From contig NZ_JAUSSR010000004.1 in NCBI RefSeq assembly GCF_030812475.1, positions 62,001-126,000 on the forward strand: DNA of 64,000 nt, in the 5' to 3' direction. The stretch comes from Pseudomonas lini. GTDB lineage: Bacteria > Pseudomonadota > Gammaproteobacteria > Pseudomonadales > Pseudomonadaceae. The position numbers and the translations under genes are program-made. Shown here one piece after another: positions 60,898 through 64,000 of this stretch. Position 1 is the first letter of the stretch, and the number at the start of each line of letters is the position of its first letter. Under the pieces are notes generated by a model. It made no database searches and was not told the DNA's origin. It was given only the letters and a program-made list of their open reading frames with translations.

Positions 60898-62316
60898 ATG
60901 ACCCATCCAATCAACAACCTTTCACCCCTGGACCTCACCTCCCCGGAACCCATCTACAGGCAGATCTACTGGCGGTTCCGCGCGGCGATCACTGACGGTG
61001 TGCTCACACCGGGGGAGCGGATTCCCGCGGCCCGGGCGCTGGCCAACGAACTCGGACTGGCGCGAGGGACCATCGACACCGCGTATTCACTGCTGACCGC
61101 CGAAGGGTACATCCAGTCCCGTGGCCAGGCCGGCACGGTGGTGGCGCCGGGCATCGACGTCAGCGCCCTTTCGCCCCCCGCACAGCGATCAGCCGGGTCG
61201 GCGACAAGTCCCGCCATCAGGCACAAGGCACCGGTCCTGCCGTTTCAAATGGCCCTTCCCGCGCTGGACGCTTTCCCACGAAAAATATGGGCGCAAATCG
61301 GAGCGCGTTGCGTGCGGGCGACCCGGATCCCGGACATGGCCAATCCCTCCGTCTATGGACTGACCTCGCTGCGCAGCGCGATTGCCACCTACCTGCAGGT
61401 TGCACGGGGAATTACCTGCTCGCCCGCCCAGGTGTTCATCACCTCGGGATACCGCAATACCCTGTCACTGATCACTCACGCACTGCTGACACCTGGCGAT
61501 CGTGTATTCGTGGAAGACCCTGGCTACCTGCCGACCCGTCAGTTACTGGAACATCTGCAGATGGAGGTGGCCCCGATTGCGGTCGACCGGGACGGCATGC
61601 GAGTCGAGGACGCTGTCAGCCATTCGACACGCGCGCGTGCGGCAGTAGTCACCCCGGCCCATCAGAGCCCGTTGTGCGTGTCGCTGTCACTGCCGCGACG
61701 CTTGCAGCTGCTGGAGTGGGCGAGCCGTGAGCAGGCCTGGATCGTCGAGGACGATTACGACGGCGAGTACCGGTACATCAGCCGCCCGCTGCCCGCGCTC
61801 AAGAGCCTGGATCGCGATGGCCGGGTGCTTTACTGCGGCACGTTCAGCAAGGTGCTGTTTCCTGGCATCCGTCTCGCCTACCTGGTAGTGCCGCCGACGC
61901 AGGTCGAACGCTTCGAACAGGTTAGCCAGATATTCCTCGGCGGCTGCCCGGAACTCACCCAGGCCATCGTCGCCACGTTTGTGACGGATGGTCATTTTGC
62001 CCGGCATATCCAGCGCATGCGCAAACTCTATGGCGAACGCCGGGAGATGACTGCGCGTGGGCTCAGCAAAGCCCTGGGCGACCTGATCCGCATCGATGCG
62101 CAACCGGGTGGCATGCACCTGATCCTGCGATTCAAGGAACCACAGTCCGATCGCTTGCTGGTCGAGCGTCTGCAGCAGGCGGGTATTTATGCCGAAGCCC
62201 TGAGCGACTGGAGCATCCAGGGCCAGGCCGATTCCGCGCTGCTGCTCGGGTTCGCCAACATCGACTGCGAAGGCAGCGCCGAACAACTGGGAAGGCGCAT
62301 TCTCGAGTTGATGTAA
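60898..62316 (+). CDS. MocR/PdxR-type GntR-aminotransferase fusion regulator
   Basis: A 472-residue protein. The GntR winged helix (ITDGVLTPGERIPAARALANELGLARGTIDTAYSLLTAEGYIQSRGQAGTVV) is followed by a fold-type I aminotransferase domain with the PLP lysine in YCGTFSKVLFPGIRLAY and the PLP phosphate/Asp region DDYDGEYRY. It senses PLP or another amine and binds operator DNA. Starts ATG 60898. A conserved 36-bp element recurs in three nearby promoters and may be its target. Confidence 0.88.
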   Translation: MTHPINNLSPLDLTSPEPIYRQIYWRFRAAITDGVLTPGERIPAARALANELGLARGTIDTAYSLLTAEGYIQSRGQAGTVVAPGIDVSALSPPAQRSAGSATSPAIRHKAPVLPFQMALPALDAFPRKIWAQIGARCVRATRIPDMANPSVYGLTSLRSAIATYLQVARGITCSPAQVFITSGYRNTLSLITHALLTPGDRVFVEDPGYLPTRQLLEHLQMEVAPIAVDRDGMRVEDAVSHSTRARAAVVTPAHQSPLCVSLSLPRRLQLLEWASREQAWIVEDDYDGEYRYISRPLPALKSLDRDGRVLYCGTFSKVLFPGIRLAYLVVPPTQVERFEQVSQIFLGGCPELTQAIVATFVTDGHFARHIQRMRKLYGERREMTARGLSKALGDLIRIDAQPGGMHLILRFKEPQSDRLLVERLQQAGIYAEALSDWSIQGQADSALLLGFANIDCEGSAEQLGRRILELM

Positions 62317-62324
62317 TGCAGTGG

Positions 62325-62360
62325 ATCATGGCCCACTCCGACAGCCGGTTCTTGGACCTT
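62325..62360 (+). promoter_or_regulatory. Conserved 36-bp bipartite operator element, LOG promoter copy
   Basis: ATCATGGCCCACTC, 14 bases, then TGGACCTT. It lies 8 bases after the MocR stop and 57 bases before the LOG start. Confidence 0.65.
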
Positions 62361-62417
62361 TCTCGCCAGTGCGACGGATCGCATCATCGGTGCTTGCCAT
62401 CCACCGGGAATCATCCG

Positions 62418-63023
62418 ATGTCCACGCCTGCCCCGCTTCGCAGCATTGCCGTTTTCTCAGGCTCCAACCACGGCTTCAACCCCGAATATGCCCAAGGGGC
62501 CCGGGCGCTGGGCAGGGAAATCGCCAAACGCGATATACGCCTGGTCTATGGCGGCACCGACAAGGGCTTGATGGGGGTGATGGCCGATACCGTGCTCGCC
62601 GCAGGCGGTGAAGTGGTCGGCATCATTACCGATCTGCTGTTTGGACTCGGGCATCTTCATCCCGGGCTGACCCGACACGAAGTGACGCAGGACATGCGCA
62701 GCCGCAAGATGCGCATGAGTGAATGGGCCGATGCGTTCATTGCGTTACCAGGCGGCCTGGGGACCTTTGAAGAACTGTTTGAAGCGGCCACCCTGACGCA
62801 ACTGGGCGAACACCGCAAGGCCGTCGCCTGCCTGAATACCGGCGCTTTTTTCGATCCGGTTCGCACCCTGCTCGAGCATGCCGTGAAAGAGGGTTTCATG
62901 AAACGCGAACACAGCCAGATGCTGATCTTCGACACCGACCCGTCAGCGCTGATCGATGCGCTGGCGCAGTGGCAGGCGCCGACGGTCGGCAAATGGATCA
63001 CCGAGTCGCAAGGCGTCAATTGA
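62418..63023 (+). CDS. LOG-family (TIGR00730) nucleoside 5'-monophosphate phosphoribohydrolase
   Basis: A 201-residue Rossmann-like protein with the LOG signatures: IRLVYGGTDKGLMGVMADTVLAAGGEVVG, MRSRKMRMSEWADAFIALPGGLGTFEEL (R..K..M and PGGxGTxxE) and a C-terminal helical end. LOG proteins remove the base from AMP-like nucleotides; in bacteria they yield adenine or cytokinin-like bases. The start is ATG 62418; the frame extends upstream over the operator, so those residues are not coding. Confidence 0.9.
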   Translation: MSTPAPLRSIAVFSGSNHGFNPEYAQGARALGREIAKRDIRLVYGGTDKGLMGVMADTVLAAGGEVVGIITDLLFGLGHLHPGLTRHEVTQDMRSRKMRMSEWADAFIALPGGLGTFEELFEAATLTQLGEHRKAVACLNTGAFFDPVRTLLEHAVKEGFMKREHSQMLIFDTDPSALIDALAQWQAPTVGKWITESQGVN

Positions 63024-63034
63024 AATGCGGAACC

Positions 63035-63124
63035 TGTGGGAGCGAGCGTGCTCGCGAAAGCGGTTTAACATTCAACATACTTGTTGACTGACACTGCGCT
63101 ATCGCGAGCAAGCTCGCTCCCACA
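63035..63124. repeat. REP doublet
   Basis: TGTGGGAGCGAGCGTGCTCGCGA at the left and TCGCGAGCAAGCTCGCTCCCACA at the right form the Pseudomonas REP hairpin pair with a spacer, after the LOG gene and before the convergent cupin gene. Confidence 0.88.
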
Positions 63125-63158
63125 GGGAATGCGTTTTACCTGCTGACATTGGTGGCGC

Positions 63159-63629
63159 TTACTTGGACAGCTCTACAGCCGGCACGCCTTTCTTCACGAT
63201 ATAGGTCGCCAGCTCCGACGCCTTGCCTGCACCGACATTCTTCGCGACATGCGCAGTGCCAGCGGGGATATACAGGGACTCACCGGCCTTGAGCGTTACC
63301 GGTGGCTGTCCCTCGAGCTGATACTCGAACGTGCCCTCCAGGACGTAGGCAACTTCCACACCGGGGTGAGAATGCTTGGGCGATGACACACCCGGATCGA
63401 TATCAACCAGTACCTGAACCACCTCACGCCCGGAAACATCCAGGTCGCGTTTCAACAGGTCGGTGCGGTGGATTCCGGTCTGCCAGCTTTTGGCCGGCTG
63501 CGACGCTCGGCCGGCTTCAGCGGGAGCCTTCGATTCTTGAGCTTGGGAAACGCCTGCGAAGGCAGTGAGCGCCACGCTGGCGGCAATGGCCAGCAAGCCA
63601 GTGGTGTTGCGGAAGTTGATACGGAACAT
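63159..63629 (-). CDS. Exported cupin-domain protein
   Basis: A 156-residue protein. A signal peptide (GLLAIAASVALTAFAGVSQAQE) precedes a single cupin: HSHPGVEVAYVLEGTFEYQLEGQPPVTLKAGESLYIPAGTAHVAKN with the metal His/Glu/His set. Preceding residues TDLLKRDLDVSGREVVQVLVDIDPG match the periplasmic cupin group. ATG 63629 has GGAG upstream. Substrate unknown. Confidence 0.85.
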   Translation of the reverse strand: MFRINFRNTTGLLAIAASVALTAFAGVSQAQESKAPAEAGRASQPAKSWQTGIHRTDLLKRDLDVSGREVVQVLVDIDPGVSSPKHSHPGVEVAYVLEGTFEYQLEGQPPVTLKAGESLYIPAGTAHVAKNVGAGKASELATYIVKKGVPAVELSK

Positions 63630-63871
63630 CGCATTTCTCCAGGGGATTACACGGCAAGGCCGCGCCAGGTTTGCCGCGGATGCGGTGGCTCTATTGGGAG
63701 GCCGCCGTGTATCGCGCAAGTGTCGCCAAACCCATGGTTTTGTATGCGAAGGTAGCTGTCGGGGCGGTGGATACGTACCGATACAAACCACAGCAGTGTA
63801 TCGACTTGCCTGTCCATCAATCCATCGCAAGGGTGTAGCGCCGGCCCCACCCTTGCGATGACAGTCCGGCT

Positions 63872-64000
63872 TCAGACCAGGTTGATCTCGACCTCGATAT
63901 TGCCCCGCGTCGCCTTGGAATACGGACACAATTGATGGCCTTTATCCACCAGCTTGCGGGCCGTTTCCTGGTCCATGCCCGGCAGTTTGATGTTGAGGCG
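63872..64000 (-). CDS. Third Ohr/OsmC-family protein, C-terminal end (continues past window)
   Basis: The last 42 visible residues read GMDQETARKLVDKGHQLCPYSKATRGNIEVEINLV and a stop, the C-terminal Ohr region with the second redox Cys in CPYSKATRGN. The start is beyond 64000. It is a third copy in this window, clearly more divergent from the two at 41644-42646 than they are from one another in this segment. Identified by direct reading of the last 129 bases. Confidence 0.82.
   Translation of the reverse strand, partial: RLNIKLPGMDQETARKLVDKGHQLCPYSKATRGNIEVEINLV

Overview
The window reads as chromosomal DNA of a fluorescent-group Pseudomonas. Most of it is GC-rich, nearly every strand segment is coding, genes overlap by ATGA/TGATG junctions, and the intergenic spaces carry GGAGCGAGCTTGCTCC-type REP palindromes. 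The gene set is also typical of the genus: FecR/TonB siderophore uptake, an orphan VgrG, Ohr/OhrR, an NfrB/NfrA exopolysaccharide locus, PdxR-type MocR and many LysR/MFS genes. No rRNA, tRNA, CRISPR array, origin or intact insertion sequence was seen.

Layout. 1-3044: end of a FecR regulator and its TonB-dependent siderophore receptor. 3248-7065: a broken quinone oxidoreductase gene, then a visibly AT-rich three-gene unit encoding an amino-acid-hydroxylase-like Fe(II)/2-oxoglutarate oxygenase, an APH-type small-molecule kinase and an MFS transporter. 7463-10014: cystathionine beta-synthase plus a gamma-synthase/lyase-type enzyme. 10196-15424: TerC, a sialidase-like protein, a membrane protein and an LtaS-type alkaline-phosphatase-superfamily transferase. 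15477-20160 (minus): a vgrG broken by an internal deletion, a membrane-active candidate effector and three paralogous small membrane proteins that look like immunity proteins. 20367-23871: epoxide hydrolase, a nitronate monooxygenase/tautomerase pair and a miniature remnant of mmsA. 24518-27512: a second AT-rich four-gene unit (Zn-dehydrogenase, RibD-type reductase, HAD phosphatase, DUF1349 protein). 27578-34382: MOSC protein, two LysR regulators, a second nitronate monooxygenase, cytochrome b561, and an ActP/DUF485 symporter pair. 34388-39813: two MFS transporters, HxlR regulator, cysteine hydrolase and aldehyde dehydrogenase. 39930-46337: a VanX/L,D-transpeptidase fusion, two tandem ohr genes with ohrR, aldo/keto reductase, NTP-transporter-like protein, alpha/beta hydrolase. 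46.85-57504: a contiguous polysaccharide locus (WecB, BcsB-like, NfrB with MshEN repeats, NfrA-like, small periplasmic protein, AlgX/AlgJ-like SGNH protein, TIM-barrel-like protein). 57686-64000: SMR exporter, AhpD-like protein, azoreductase, patatin, MocR regulator, LOG protein, cupin and the C-terminus of a third Ohr.

How genes work together. The strongest functional units are: (i) the N4-glycan-receptor-like exopolysaccharide locus, probably making a ManNAc-based glycan under c-di-GMP control, with acetylation/hydrolysis accessory proteins; (ii) the two AT-rich, apparently acquired operons that look like small biosynthetic or antimetabolite cassettes of unassigned product; (iii) a decaying T6SS effector-immunity cassette; (iv) a nitronate/3-nitropropionate-like catabolic region tied together by a near-identical operator at two promoters; and (v) a small regulon near 58-62 kb, in which a 36-bp bipartite element recurs in three promoters beside a MocR regulator gene. 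Items (i)-(v) combine what is seen with inference from family knowledge; no database search was possible.
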